Source: Trichinella spiralis (taxonomy: Eukaryota; Nematoda; Enoplea; Trichinellida; Trichinellidae). From it: DNA of 21,192 nucleotides. A program made the position numbers and the translations under genes. Shown in pieces: positions 1 through 11,031 of this stretch. The notes beneath the pieces are model-generated. The model saw nothing but the letters and a program-made list of their open reading frames with translations. It did no database searches and had not been told where the DNA came from. The stretch is taken from contig CM012955.1 in NCBI GenBank assembly GCA_000181795.3, forward strand, positions 6,374,015-6,395,206. Reading direction: 5' to 3'. Numbering within the stretch: position 1 is the first letter of the stretch; each line of letters begins with the position of its first letter.

Positions 1-235
1 ACGTAATCCTAAAATGGAATGTTTCAACCAAAGAAATGAAAAAAATATTACAGCTAATCACAAGGGAAAGATTGAATCAATGAGCAATTAGACAAGGAAA
101 ACCAATACGAAAAAGACTTTACGGTCTAATAAGATAGCGAGGTCAACGACGAATAATAAAATAGCGAGGACAACGACCAATAAATGAAAAGTGGGACCGA
201 ATGGGAATAAAATTGAGCCCAAGTGGGACCAAACC
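1..235. other. Gene-free flank with short direct repeats
   Basis: No convincing gene is seen. The stretch carries two short imperfect direct repeats. A unit containing atagcgagg, then caacgac, then aataa occurs at about 134–157 and again at about 161–183. The string gtgggacc occurs at about 191 and 223. It borders the inverted arm that begins near 236. It may be the outer part of the same transposon or unrelated flanking DNA; nothing here decides between them. Confidence 0.4.
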
Positions 236-1126
236 TTTTTTTGGTTCTTAAAAGACTTCGTTTATCTAAGCCCTTTCTATAGTTTTAACATAAACATATG
301 GAAAAGTGTTGAGCAGGAAATCGATATCCCACATTTTTTTTTGATTTCAGTATCTATAATTTATTTATTTTTATGTATTTTGATTAAAATTTCATTATTT
401 GAAATAAATTTCAAGTCTCTTCTATCTGAAAATTCAACAAAATTGACGTAATAAATCTGTTGATGGCCGGCGGTGGCGAATGGTTCTATGGTTCACTACT
501 TTAGATTGCGCAGGTCTAGCAACATATGTTATTTGGACATGTAAAAATCCAGATTGGAACGCCCGAAAGTCGCAGCGTAGAAGACTAATTTTAATGGAGT
601 GTGGCAAAAATTTAGTGGACATCGTTCTTCAGAAACGGGCTGCCAGTCCCCCGCAATCCCTTCCTTACACAGTAAGGAAAGCGATAGAACAAATAGGAAC
701 AGCGACGTCAACCGAGCGGTCAGAAGCAAGCAAAGATGAAAAACACATCTATAGAAGATGCATCTTTTGTGGAAGAAAACGTGACAAAAAAGTAAGATCT
801 AGCTGCATAAAGTGTAGAAAGACATGCTGCAATGAACATCTGCGCAGCTACTGTGAGCATTGTGATGTTAATCCTAACACTTTCAAATAAAGAAAGATCA
901 ACAGATTTATTACGTCAATTTTGTTGAATTTTCAGCTAGAAGAGACTTGAAATTTATTTCAAATAATAAAATTTTAATCAAAATACATAGAAATAAATAA
1001 ATTATAGATACTGAAATCAAAAAAAAATGTGGAACATCGATTTCCTGCTCAACACTTTTCCATATGTTTATGTTAAAACTATAGAAAGGGCTTAGATAAA
1101 CGAAGTCTTTACGGAACCAAAAAAAA
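236..1126. repeat. Long inverted repeat, arms about 230 bp, spacer 432 bp
   Basis: The left arm (about 236–464) is the reverse complement of the right arm (about 897–1126). Aligned by eye, the central 210 bases differ at about five positions, so the arms are about 97% identical and the duplication is recent or still corrected. The spacer (465–896) holds the end of a piggyBac transposase frame, which stops six bases before the right arm. The right arm is therefore plausibly the natural 3' end of the transposon, and the left arm an inverted copy of it placed where the rest of the transposase should be. Such a structure is a non-autonomous foldback-like derivative. Transcribed, it would form a long hairpin. 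Confidence 0.85.
447..890 (+). pseudogene. PiggyBac transposase, C-terminal fragment with zinc-binding tail
   Basis: The open frame runs from 447 to a TAA at 888–890; its first ATG is at 480. The sequence RRWRMVLWFTTLD followed by YVIW, then NPDWN and RRRL, matches the end of the catalytic region of piggyBac (DDE) transposases, where an RW–LD–NAYVIW-like segment precedes the last helices. The last 45 residues contain CIFC, CIKC, CC, H and CEHC, the cysteine-rich cross-brace zinc domain that binds transposon ends in this family. All upstream catalytic aspartates are missing: the coding similarity starts exactly where the left inverted arm ends. Only about 140 residues of a protein usually near 550–600 remain, so it cannot catalyse transposition. 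It might still encode a DNA-binding fragment. Confidence 0.75.
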
Positions 1127-1477
1127 GACTATAGACCTGAGTTTGGTATCAAAATGTGCAGAATAACGTGCTCTATTCAATAATGTAATTTGTTTCACGA
1201 ATTTTACAAAATTAAGTCCACGCGAAGAAAAAAACTGAAAAAAGACGATTTTTTAACCAAAATTTTGTCGCATTTTTTGCCAATAAAATGCTTAAAAATT
1301 ATTAAAATTGGAAATGCTTTGATACCATCATGTACAGAATTCTTCGAACTATCCAATAAAATAAATTTCATAAAAGTTGAACATACTCCCAGCTTTTTAC
1401 ACGTGTTTTTCTAAAGTGGGGTGGGGCCTACCCCAACAATCCAACAACGTACCTATCGCCAACAATCCATCAAAGGG
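1127..1477 (+). mobile_element. Probable piggyBac 3' subterminal region ending at a TTAA
   Basis: The 350 bases after the right arm contain no gene. The stretch ends in caaaggg directly followed by TTAA (1478–1481). Read from the outside the end would start CCCTTTGATGG, which resembles the CCCTTT-type termini and TTAA target of piggyBac elements. Just inside lie two direct copies of ccaacaatcca (1433–1443 and 1459–1469). A longer diverged repeat is seen at about 1147–1200 and 1323–1375. Repeats of this kind near the ends are typical transposase-binding regions. The matching left terminus is not in the window, so the assignment is an inference. Confidence 0.4.
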
Positions 1478-2012
1478 TTAAAATATGAAACGGTTTTGGA
1501 ATTATAAAATAATATGCTTTTTAGTCAAATAGTCGGTAGAAACAAATGAATATATGCAGGCATGAAAATGATGTGTAACGGGTCACAAATAATTAGACAT
1601 AAAGAAATCACACAATAGTCGTAATTATTATTACGGGTAAATCATTATAGACCACAAGCTGAGGCGCCACCTATCGACAAGGCTATGATTGGCTAGAAGC
1701 AGATTAGACAAAGAAGGCGGAAGTGAGAATTCGCAGTGAGTAAACAAGATCAGTTAGTGTTTATCTTGATCGGTGTCGGTGTGCTGTGCTTGTTGAGAAA
1801 TAAACGTTTAACTCTTCTCATTATGACTCGTTTTGATGACGTTAATAAGAAGGAGCAAAAGGGCGCTACAGATGAATTAATTTATGATCAAAGTTGTGAT
1901 CTGTTTTCTGCTAGATTTTTTTTGAAAGTTAATAAAAGAAATAATTTTCAATGTTAGAACTAAGTTGAAATAAGCCAAATAAGCAACTTGTGAAATTCTT
2001 TTATCAAAAGTA
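1478..2012. other. Intergenic DNA with no supported gene
   Basis: The stretch lies between the transposon end and the 3' end of chitin synthase. An open frame of 73 codons on the plus strand near 1736–1957 has no recognisable domain, and no splice partner was found. A segment of about 250 bases near 1571–1823 has a faint LTR-like look but no second copy. Nothing firmer can be stated. Confidence 0.4.
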
Positions 2013-2018
2013 TTTATT
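2013..2018 (-). terminator. Polyadenylation signal of chitin synthase
   Basis: TTTATT on the plus strand reads AATAAA on the minus strand, about 72 bases after the chitin synthase stop codon. It is the nearest canonical signal, implying a 3' UTR of about 90–100 nt. Confidence 0.55.
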
Positions 2019-2089
2019 ATTCAAAAATACAACTGAAAATCAATTAACAAGAAAAGGTAAACGTTTACTTGAAAAATGGATATTGTAGT

Positions 2090-5000
2090 TTACAAGTGAA
2101 AATCCGTTATTGAATTATTTGTTGCATTTTTTTGCTTTGAATGTAGTATACGTATAGATGTAGATTTTTCTGAAATTGACAGTGCACGGTTCAAGGGTAT
2201 CTTTGATGTGCTGGCACTGGCTTCGTCAGAATTGGATTCTGATGACGTGCTATCCTTTTCCATTTGTACTCCAGATTGCGCTTTATTGTCAGTTCGACGA
2301 TAAATTCGATCTAAACAACGCTTAGAAGGACCACGGTGAATTCCGCTCATTTTGTCAGATTCCACGTCAAGTTGATTAAAAAGAGAATTACGACGTTGTT
2401 CCAGTGCCCTTATTGTACTGCGTCGTAAAGTGAGCTGCCTCTGATTTTTGAACTTGATTACACCATTCAGTTGTTCAGTTTCATTTATCTCTGAAGTGAG
2501 TGCAAAAAACCGCTTTTTAAATGCAGCGTCCAAAGTTTCAGTGCGCTTTTTCATCATGCTTTGCCTGCAGCTCTCGAGTTTCTTCACAACTCGGCGCCTG
2601 CCAATCGAGCGACCTCCTGTTGTTTCATCGGCCAACAGAATTGCGTCTTCGTCCACTCCTCGTATTGCTTGCAATTCTTTTGCAATTTCCACCGCATTTG
2701 TTGTCATCAGCTCAACGTCTGTTAATTTACTTTCTGGTTTGCGAAAGCAAAATATCTCTGTAGATGCTATTATGTGAGCAAGCGTTGTAAAGCGATGCAT
2801 TAGCATGGCAATAAACTGTAGCAGTAGCAGAGTCATAAAAAAGGTAAGAAAAACAAGACCTATCGGCTCTAACTGAAGTCGGCTCACAACCCACACTGGA
2901 TCTTTGATGTCAGAATGACATGGAATTACCGTGTGATTGATCATCGGTCCTATTGGCCATTCAATATATAAACAATCTTTTTTGATTTGTAGTAAAAATA
3001 CAATAAGCACAAATAGTGCATTCACCATGATGAAACCAAAAGAAATCTGATTTCGCAATTCAATCAACTCTGCAGCTACACGCGCTTGATGCTTGGGATC
3101 TTGATTTAGTGGAGACAAATATTTCGCTCTTAGATCTTTCCAAAAATTTTCTTCGTCAACGTCGAGTTGTTCACGCTGACTCGATCTGATATGAATATCA
3201 TCCATCCAGAATTCAACGTTTTTGCCCGAATCTAAACATATTAAATAATATTTTTACATTTTTCATAATAAACATAAAACCTTCGTTGCTGTAAAGAGAT
3301 TGAACATCGAAATCTTCATCAATCAGTTCCTCTTCAAATACGGGCTGATTTTCTGAAATTCTGCAGCAATCCTGTAGACGAGAAGTGCGTTTCAAAGATC
3401 GACTGCCACTCCTGCAGAATAGTAATCCAAGAATTATGCTTACACTATCCAGTGTATGCAATTTGCGTATAAATTTTATTTATAAAGCAAACTACACTTT
3501 TGCTTTTGTTGAAAATTTGAATATACCTTTTTTCCACAAGTTGCAACTTTTTATCAATTGCATCCAATTGATTGGACATCTTACTGATAGTAGATGAATG
3601 CAACGACGGCTGAATGCAACACATAAGCTGGCAAAGGTTTCCGCATGAAAAGGTAAATGCACCTTCTGCCTAAAAATGAACTTTCATGTAAACGGTCAAA
3701 AATAAAAACAAAAAGACTTTTACATCGAATTGATTTGTGCGAAAATTTTTAGACGTATCTGGTGGATGCTTTTTCTGGACATTTGAAGAGTTGTTATTGT
3801 CAATTTTTGTTTCTCTTGTACCCCAGCTAACGACGTGCAAATTGCAAACAGAATAAATCGTTAGTAATAGATACATGCATGGTATTGCCAAAAAATACAG
3901 GACGCCAGGAACGATGCAAAAAAATTCGACAGGATGAAGACAAGCCGCAATAAAAAAGCTGTTAAATAAATTATATTAATAAAAAAATCAGACGGTTAAA
4001 ATTTCACATTAGAATTATTTTGAATTGGCTGCAATGTCATATATGAAACATAAGACTATACGCTTGAAAATGCCATTAATATGGGAATAAATTTACAATT
4101 ACTGTCAGTGTTTTACAAATTGAAAGTAAATATTACATAAAATTTAATTTTTTGAACAACATTGAAATGTTTTACATTTTCAGTTTTTAAATTTTTTAAA
4201 GATTTTTTTTTGATATGCATGCATATCAAAAAATTGTAGTCTACCTTGCGATTACGGCAAGTAAGAAAACGGCATGTGGTGAGTAAATTCCATCTTTTTG
4301 AATTTGAACGGCTGTGCCAACTATTACAGCCATCATCAGTAATGCAAACAAAGCTCCAGTAATCTGTGCTAGTCGAAGCTAAAATAAGAAATGAGAAAAA
4401 CATGACTGATCAAGCCAAGGGTGACATTTCAGTAGGTAAATTATTGAAATCTAACAATGTTCTTTGTAAATTACAAAACTAACAAAAATCTTGCATTGCT
4501 ATTTTTTAAAATAACATATATTCTTCAATTATTGTCGTTATTATTCTGATCACGCAAGCTTACCTGCGCTTCAGTATCACAAGTCAAACAGACGACAGTG
4601 AACAACGCAACTGGAATAAACACAACTGTAAAGGACACATAAGTTTCTGTATTGAATGAAATGTTTACTGCTCCAATGACCATTAAAAAAATTGTTCCCG
4701 GACCTAATATATTGCTGACAAGCATAGAAAACTGATATGATATGTACCTGGAAATATTTTTATTGATTTAAAAGCTGAACTGTTTTGCACATTATAATAT
4801 TATACCATATGGATATGCTATCGTTCAGCTTAATTACGTTACGATAATCAGCTAATAAATCGATAATATTAGCCACTGTTGAAGGTATCCATCTTCTTCG
4901 CTGATTGAAAAATTCATTGAATCCTTCTGGGGCGTATGTGAGAGCATCTGAAGCTGCGCAGTATTCAACGCGATAACCTCTTTGCAATAGTAAAGTACAA

Positions 5001-8000
5001 AGCCAACGATCTTCACCTAAATTATGAATTTAACAATTAATCAACTAATAAATAGTATTGAATTAATGTACAGAAAAAGTGAGAAGGTGTGCAACAATTT
5101 ATTAAACGTGTTACATTTCCTACTAACAATGGCAAATCAAATATAGCTGGTCAACTGAATTAACTGAAACTACTTTTTTTAAAACAGTTTTAGAACTTTC
5201 ATGTTAGCATACAATAAACTTTTATCCAACAAACAAACAAACTGAAAGCAAAATTTTGCCTACCTTGATCATACTGTATATATTCCTTTGCAACTTCGGC
5301 TCTAGTAGCATATTTACGTAAAACATTATCATCCATCAAGGCAGCAGAACGAAAAAGTGAAAAGCAGCCTGGAGCACACAAAACGCAACCAATCATGTGT
5401 TCTGTAGCTTTTTGGAACCAATGTCCTATGGCGTACTCAAATTTTTGATACCAAACCATTGGACCTTTGCCTCTGGGATGCATACGGCCGCAGGCGGCAC
5501 CAAGTCGACGATTCTTCTTCATCAGGTCTATCAGCAAATGCACTGCCGATGGCTTGAAATCAACGTCTCCATCCAACGTTAGAATGTATGTATTTTCCGC
5601 TATAATTTCTTTTTTCTTCGGATCGTCAATTTTTTCCATCAGGCGATAGCCAAGCAGATAATACATGTACATGACCTTCACGTAAATAAGAAAATTATGC
5701 ACAATTTACACAAAGGAATTTCCTTATACTTGACTCCATCGCTTTCGAACTCTAATTTTTTGTCTATTTTTCAAGTGAACTGTTAGTTTATTCTTTCCAG
5801 GCAATGTCCACACCATACGTCCACCGTATGGTGTACAGCAAACTTTTGGCGCCTTTATGCGAATTATTGTTTGATGAACAGCTCTGAAAGGCAAAATATA
5901 TCTTTTCATCAATGAAAGTTTTACAGTTTTCAACTGGAAATTTGAAGTTATTAATTAACATTAAACATTTCTTACCCAGCAGCAATATCAATAACATCCA
6001 GAAGTTGTCGAACAAATCTGTTTACAACCAACTCAGAAAATTCATTTGTCTCGAATGCATCGTCAAAAAATATATGCGCTTAAATTAGAACATCAGTGTT
6101 AAAGAGTAATATTTTCATATTAAAAGTAGACCAAAGTCAAACACAATTTGTAAAGTTGAAAACAATGGCAAGATACGTCAGTGAAATGTTCACCTTCAAA
6201 TTCATAATAATCAGGATCGACTATTTTCAAATACTTTTGAACATTTCTTCTAGCGCACTGGTCTTCGTCCATTCTTAAAAAAAGTAAATTATAAATTACA
6301 AAATTCTGTAAATTATGCAAGATGTAACCTGAAAATGGATTTCAGCATGCATATCATTTCTTGAGATGTTTCATGCCACATGGTAGCGCAAGCGTATATT
6401 TTCGTTATTGAATCCATGGAATATCCAACCTCGTCATTTATGGATAAATCTTTTGTATCTAATTTTGGCACTTTATTTTTATGGTAAACGCTTGATATAG
6501 TTTCATAAATGCTGCTCGCAGTCCCTTCTTCCATTTCTAGTTCAATATTCTAATAACACAGACATGCTAAATCCAGATCTGTTGCTTTTCTTGACATTGA
6601 TATTGACAAAATATGTATGCTATGTAACATTACATGATATGATATGATATTTTATCATTTTATTACTTATATCTTTTGAAAGCAAATTGACTCTTTCTTA
6701 TAATTTTTCATCGTTGAAATAAATAAATGCTTGAAAAATTTTATCAGTACATTGAAAAATTTACTTCAGTTTTTATTTTTATTTTGTCGTCACGCCAGCG
6801 ATTCAGAATTAATGATTGATCAACCAAAGCTCCACTGTACCATGGAAGTACGAATAATCTGCAACACATGACAAAATTTTTTTCATTTTATTTTTAATTT
6901 TAATTACTTATTTTATTTATCACAAAATTTACGCTGTTGATAGTGAATTTTTTCAATATTAAACACTATTATTGGAAAAGTGATACAATGGAAATCGAGA
7001 AAATTGCATTTTATATTATAATGAAGTGCATAAAAGTGATTTTCTTTTAATGCATACCACTCATTATTGGTTCAGCAGATATTGGTTGGTCTAAGTATAT
7101 AATTTCTTTTATTCCTTAAAAAGATTAACCTATTCAATTTAAGTTAAAAAATGAATTTAGATAATGGAATGCAATTCATTTATTGACATGCAGTTTTCTC
7201 ATTGGATAAGAATAACATGGACAATAAAAATTAATGCACCTTAAATGAACAATAAATGATGTTAATTTGAATGCAATTGTGGAGTATTTTTTTTACCTGT
7301 CTGTATTAGCGAGCTTTTCACATTCAGGAAACCAAATATGACTGGTGATCCAGAGTTGTGACAAAAGCCAGGCACACCAAACAAGTGTAACAGGTTCAGA
7401 TAAAAATGCTTGCAACGTAGATGGTTGGGTTTGACAAAACCAGTAAACATTTTCCGGCATCACTGAGTCAAGAAAACAAGGATCCTGTTGATGACCGGCA
7501 CAAATCGTGTAAATAAAAAAGACACCAAGCGGTTGTGCAACAGTCATTGCTGTAGCAAATGAGAAACGTTGTATCATCGTTTTGCAAGAAAATTTACTGC
7601 ACTGGTAGCAAATAAAAGATGATCCGGCTTGAATGAACAAAAGCCACATCAAATTGTACGGATTAGTGTAAACAAGTCTTAGTAATAATTCGCTATTTTC
7701 TACGGATCTTCGACGTTTAACTGTCAATTCAGTATGCTGTTGGTCATCCGTTAGAAATTCGCTTGCATCAATGATGACAATCTTATCTGGTTTATCATTT
7801 ATTCCCATCTTCGTTGTAAAATTTTTTGCCCCAAAGTTGGCCTTTTGAAAGTCAGCAGCGTCACCACCACCACCATCATCATTACTGTTGATTATCATTT
7901 TCATCGGCTGAGATTTGAATGGATTGCCAGCAAAAAGTTCCGACACTTCCATACGCAATGCTGTAAAACCAACAGCACAGCAAATGAAAAGTAGACACTT

Positions 8001-9632
8001 CCACAAGCTGATTATTGCGTATGTTTTACTGCGCACTTGCTTCATGCGACGAGATAAGTTGGCGAGATTTCTTATACATGAGAAAACGGAAGAAGAATGG
8101 ACAAAATTTTCCCACCAGGCAACAGAAATCAACGACACTGCAATCGGTAGCATCCAGACCGGACCGAAATAATCATTCGGCGGAATTACAGTCCACATCC
8201 AATAGGGGCTAGATTGCACTGCTATGCAGATCAAATCGATTATTATTAAAAACGAATTCAACCGATTTGGCCGTCGACACAAAACGGACAGTATACTGGG
8301 CAGTAAATATACACACTGGCTGAGAAAGTGCCCCTTAACGGCACCCATTTCTGGAAGCAAATAAAAAACAAAAAGTCCTATGCCGAACGCATGCATCGTT
8401 TCCGTCACAAATGCCTACAATAAATAAAATTAAATTAAAAACCAATTAATTGAAAAATGTGTTGTTTACAAAAAAAAATTGCAGAGCAGTAGGCTTGCGA
8501 ACGTTACGGAATAAAATTCGATGAAAGCACCGAAAGCAACAAATTAATTCTGGAATGCAAAGAGCAAATGTTGTCAGCCACACCCATTGAATGGCGTGCC
8601 TACTTCCGAGCTTTGTAATGCTCGACTTTTTCATATATACACCTGAAATTAAAAACGTTTAATAAAAAAAAAAGGAAACAAAACAAATTGTAGTATACAA
8701 ATTCAACATTGTTTTGCACAGTGGTCGATATAAGAATAAGAAAATCTACCTGAAGTAGTATATTCTGCAGAGCAATCTGTAAGGTTTTTTCCAGTCCAAC
8801 CGATGCTTGTCGCCATTAATAAAAAACAACATTTCGATAGTAAAGCTGTACCAAGAGTTAGGAAAAAAACAATTAAACAGACAACAAGCTTGAGAATTTG
8901 TGCAGCTATGTAATGGCAAGGTGTGTTCTGCTTCGAATCAGATGGAGGAGGAAGTAGACGAAATATATCCCATGTTTTAAATTCCACAGAAAAGCTGAAA
9001 AAGTGAAACGAAATGCATCGATGAAATTTTTAAAGTTTAATTTTAATTCAGTCGTCTTTTTTTTCAAATCAAATTTAAACAGATGGTAAAAAAAGAAAAG
9101 AAAATAAATGACATCAAAAAAATTGATACGAACAAACACGAACGATAATGCCATAGTTCGATTAATGAATAATATAATATTGTAAAATGAGCATTTTAAG
9201 TGCAAATTTTGAAATTTAAATAAAAATTACTGTTAAAAAAGAGAAAATAAATTTTACTTCGAAGATGGAATGGATGCTTTAGAATCAGTGTATGGAGTTT
9301 TTGTGTCTTTTCGTTTGCCATTCGACAGTTGTATTAATGAAACCGGTGTGGTGGAATCGTGGTGTTGAATAATTTCTTCAGCAGCTGTTTTAATTTTATC
9401 AACAGTCCAGCTGTTTGCCTGAGCTTTAGCTTGGGCTTTATCAACTTCTTCAGATAGGCAGGCGCTATTCATGAATTGGAATATTTCGAATACAAGTCCA
9501 CGCAGAACAGGCAGGTATGCATGAAATTTTTTTTGTGTTGATTGAAAGAAAAAAGATGGAAAAAATTTCTGATAATTTTTGAAATACTGCAGTTGATCAG
9601 CTGTTTTTAGAAGAGAATGGAGCAAAATTTGC
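2090..9632 (-). CDS. Chitin synthase, animal type (17 exons, 5' end uncertain)
   Basis: It makes chitin by polymerising N-acetylglucosamine from UDP-GlcNAc at the plasma membrane and extruding the chain. Exons, 5' to 3': 9472(or 9632)–9258, 8994–8750, 8642–8470, 8414–7297, 6858–6765, 6549–6329, 6273–6194, 6078–5976, 5883–5730, 5675–5264, 5016–4806, 4747–4564, 4378–4245, 3958–3724, 3669–3527, 3411–3281, 3231–2090. All junctions are GT–AG and in phase, giving about 1,664 residues from the ATG at 9472, close to the 1,500–1,600 usual for insects. Motifs: CATMWHE near 669, HIFFDDAF near 717, LTLDGD near 833, EDRW at 940, QRRRW at 977 (catalytic) and SWGTRE near 1159. N-terminal (about 85–610) and C-terminal membrane segments flank the catalytic core; a short coiled-coil-like stretch follows SWGTRE. 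Exon 4 has a loop with four glycines, and the C-terminal 200 residues form a charged, serine-rich tail unlike the core. The start is uncertain: the first exon stays open upstream of its ATG to an acceptor at 9633. Confidence 0.93.
4206..4233. repeat. Perfect 28-bp palindrome inside a chitin synthase intron
   Basis: Six T, then GATATGCATGCATATC, then six A, with perfect dyad symmetry and no spacer. On the transcribed strand it starts 11 bases after the splice-donor GT (4244–4243), so the pre-mRNA could fold a hairpin next to that 5' splice site. Confidence 0.9.
5810..5834 (-). repeat. Ten-base-pair hairpin within a chitin synthase exon
   Basis: ACACCATACG (5810–5819) is the exact reverse complement of CGTATGGTGT (5825–5834), with a five-base loop. 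It falls in the exon coding CTPYGGRMVW, just before the conserved WTLPGK segment. A chance origin through codon choice is possible. Confidence 0.7.
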
Positions 9633-9639
9633 CTAAAAT

Positions 9640-10445
9640 TAGTTTGACCAATTGGAAAAGAATTTCATATTTATTAAAATTATAACACCTTTCATCTCAA
9701 TCAACAAACTGAACAAAAAACAGTAAAAATGAAACGGAAAACCTATCAGCAAATTGGATAATTTACTTGCCATTTACAGGACAATTTTTATGATAGAAAA
9801 TTTTGAAAATTTTCTCTCCTTGAAATTCTACTTACATCATCAGATACTATTATTGGATTGTTAATGAGAAAAAAAACTAAATGTTCCTTTATAATTTTGT
9901 ATGGCAATCATAAGATTTGTTATCAATTTTCACATGAAAGCAACTTAATTTACCGTATTTTTTTTATTTCATTAAATACTTACTTGAGTAGGAAAGTTGT
10001 TTGTTTTGGTAAACAAACAAACTGACCAACGAAAAAGCAGACAAAACAAAAATATTCACATAGGCAACGAAAAAGAAAGAAAAAAAGAATAAGAGAATGA
10101 ATATTTGCTTTGAATAATAAAACGCGGCCGATGATGTTAATGAAAGCAGAAAAGTGGAACTGTTGAATCTTGTCACTTGCTTTTTAGTCTTACTTGAAAT
10201 TTGTATTTGCTCACTTGCTCCAAGCACCGGTTGGTGCCACAAATATGCAAACATCTGGCCTTTACATTTTGTTCTTGTTTATTCTGGTGACCTGGTACTA
10301 GAACACCATTTTCAAAAGGTGGTTCTTGTTGAAAGTGGCGCTTCCATTTGCCAACTGCCACGCACATACTGATGCTTTTCTATCCCCAAAACACAGTAAG
10401 TGACATTAAACAAAGAATTGAACTGAACTGAACTGAACTGAACTT
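9640..10445 (-). other. Region upstream of chitin synthase with one possible 5' exon
   Basis: The stretch is mostly AT-rich with no clear gene. A minus-strand open segment at about 10173–10380 ends at a good donor (CAA followed by GTAAGACT). It follows an AG (after ggggatag) that would keep it in phase with the ATG TTG at the end of the candidate exon near 10448. Its peptide (from MCVAVGKWKRHF) has no recognised domain. Its end phase does not fit the acceptor at 9633, though it would fit a weaker AG inside that exon. It may be a 5' exon of chitin synthase or not an exon at all. Confidence 0.25.
10420..10444. repeat. Pentanucleotide microsatellite, five copies of GAACT
   Basis: Five exact tandem copies of GAACT. 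On the minus strand it directly continues a splice-donor-like GTAAGTTCAG (GT at 10447–10446), so the repeat forms the first bases of the presumed intron. Confidence 0.9.
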
Positions 10446-10447
10446 AC

Positions 10448-10554
10448 CAACATCCGGATAAAGTCACGCAAATTTTTATCACTTCAACTGGTGGTCAATC
10501 GCTTATTTAAATTCATTTGCAATTTTCACACCAACGATCGAAATCTGAGCTGCT
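10448..10554 (-). other. Possible untranslated 5' exon (strong splice donor)
   Basis: On the minus strand, CCGGATGTTG followed by GTAAGTT is a near-consensus donor. A TTTTCAG acceptor-like sequence lies about 107 bases upstream. The enclosed segment has short reading frames broken by stops and an ATG six bases before the donor. This fits a 5' UTR exon of the chitin synthase transcript, but no transcript evidence is available. The open stretch overlapping it (to about 10754) shows no domain. Confidence 0.3.
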
Positions 10555-10754
10555 GAAAAGCAACACTTGATCACTCGTCCCCACCTTACGTACGTATACT
10601 GGACAATTTTATCCCATATGTGCAAGCACGGCAAAAAATCTAACCTTGCTGATACACAAGAAGTCTGTTTTTCAAATTCCACAGATATTCTTCGTGAACG
10701 TTCATCAAATAAATACTGATAATAACAAAAATCGTCCTCTTTGAATATTATCAA

Positions 10755-11030
10755 AATAAGATAGATACAAACAATTCAACCTTTGCATATTACTTGCAAA
10801 TTTTTTTGTTTTTTGCATAAATTTATCATCTATTCAAAATTGTTTAGATCAATAGTAGAAAATGAACAACGAACTTGAACGTTTGACAAATTTGTGCAAA
10901 CAAAAATTTGTGCAACGTTTCATACAAGTCGAAATTCAGTAATAGATAATCATCTGTTAAATACTTTAAAAATAAATCATAATATTATTTTTATTCAATA
11001 ATAATAACAGACAATTTTAAAAATAATCAA
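10755..11030. other. AT-rich intergenic DNA
   Basis: Only A/T-rich sequence is seen, with short poly-A/T runs and no open frame or signal that can be supported. Confidence 0.4.
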
Positions 11031-11031
11031 A

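Noticed and set aside
1190-1414. 74-codon plus-strand open frame.
   Set aside because: Lysine-, isoleucine- and phenylalanine-rich composition expected of A/T-rich DNA; it overlaps the diverged repeat and probable transposon subterminal region.
1571-1823. LTR-like stretch starting near TGTAACGGG with an AATAAA word.
   Set aside because: No second copy, no coding remnant and no clear target duplication are visible, so a solo LTR cannot be supported.
2448-2777. Plus-strand open frames within the last chitin synthase exon.
   Set aside because: They are antisense to sequence coding the conserved C-terminal part of chitin synthase and show no independent features.
8997-9205. Minus-strand open frame running into the exon at 8994.
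   Set aside because: It is in a different frame from the chitin synthase exon and its acceptor at 8996–8995 gives a proper junction; the peptide is phenylalanine- and lysine-rich, as in non-coding DNA.
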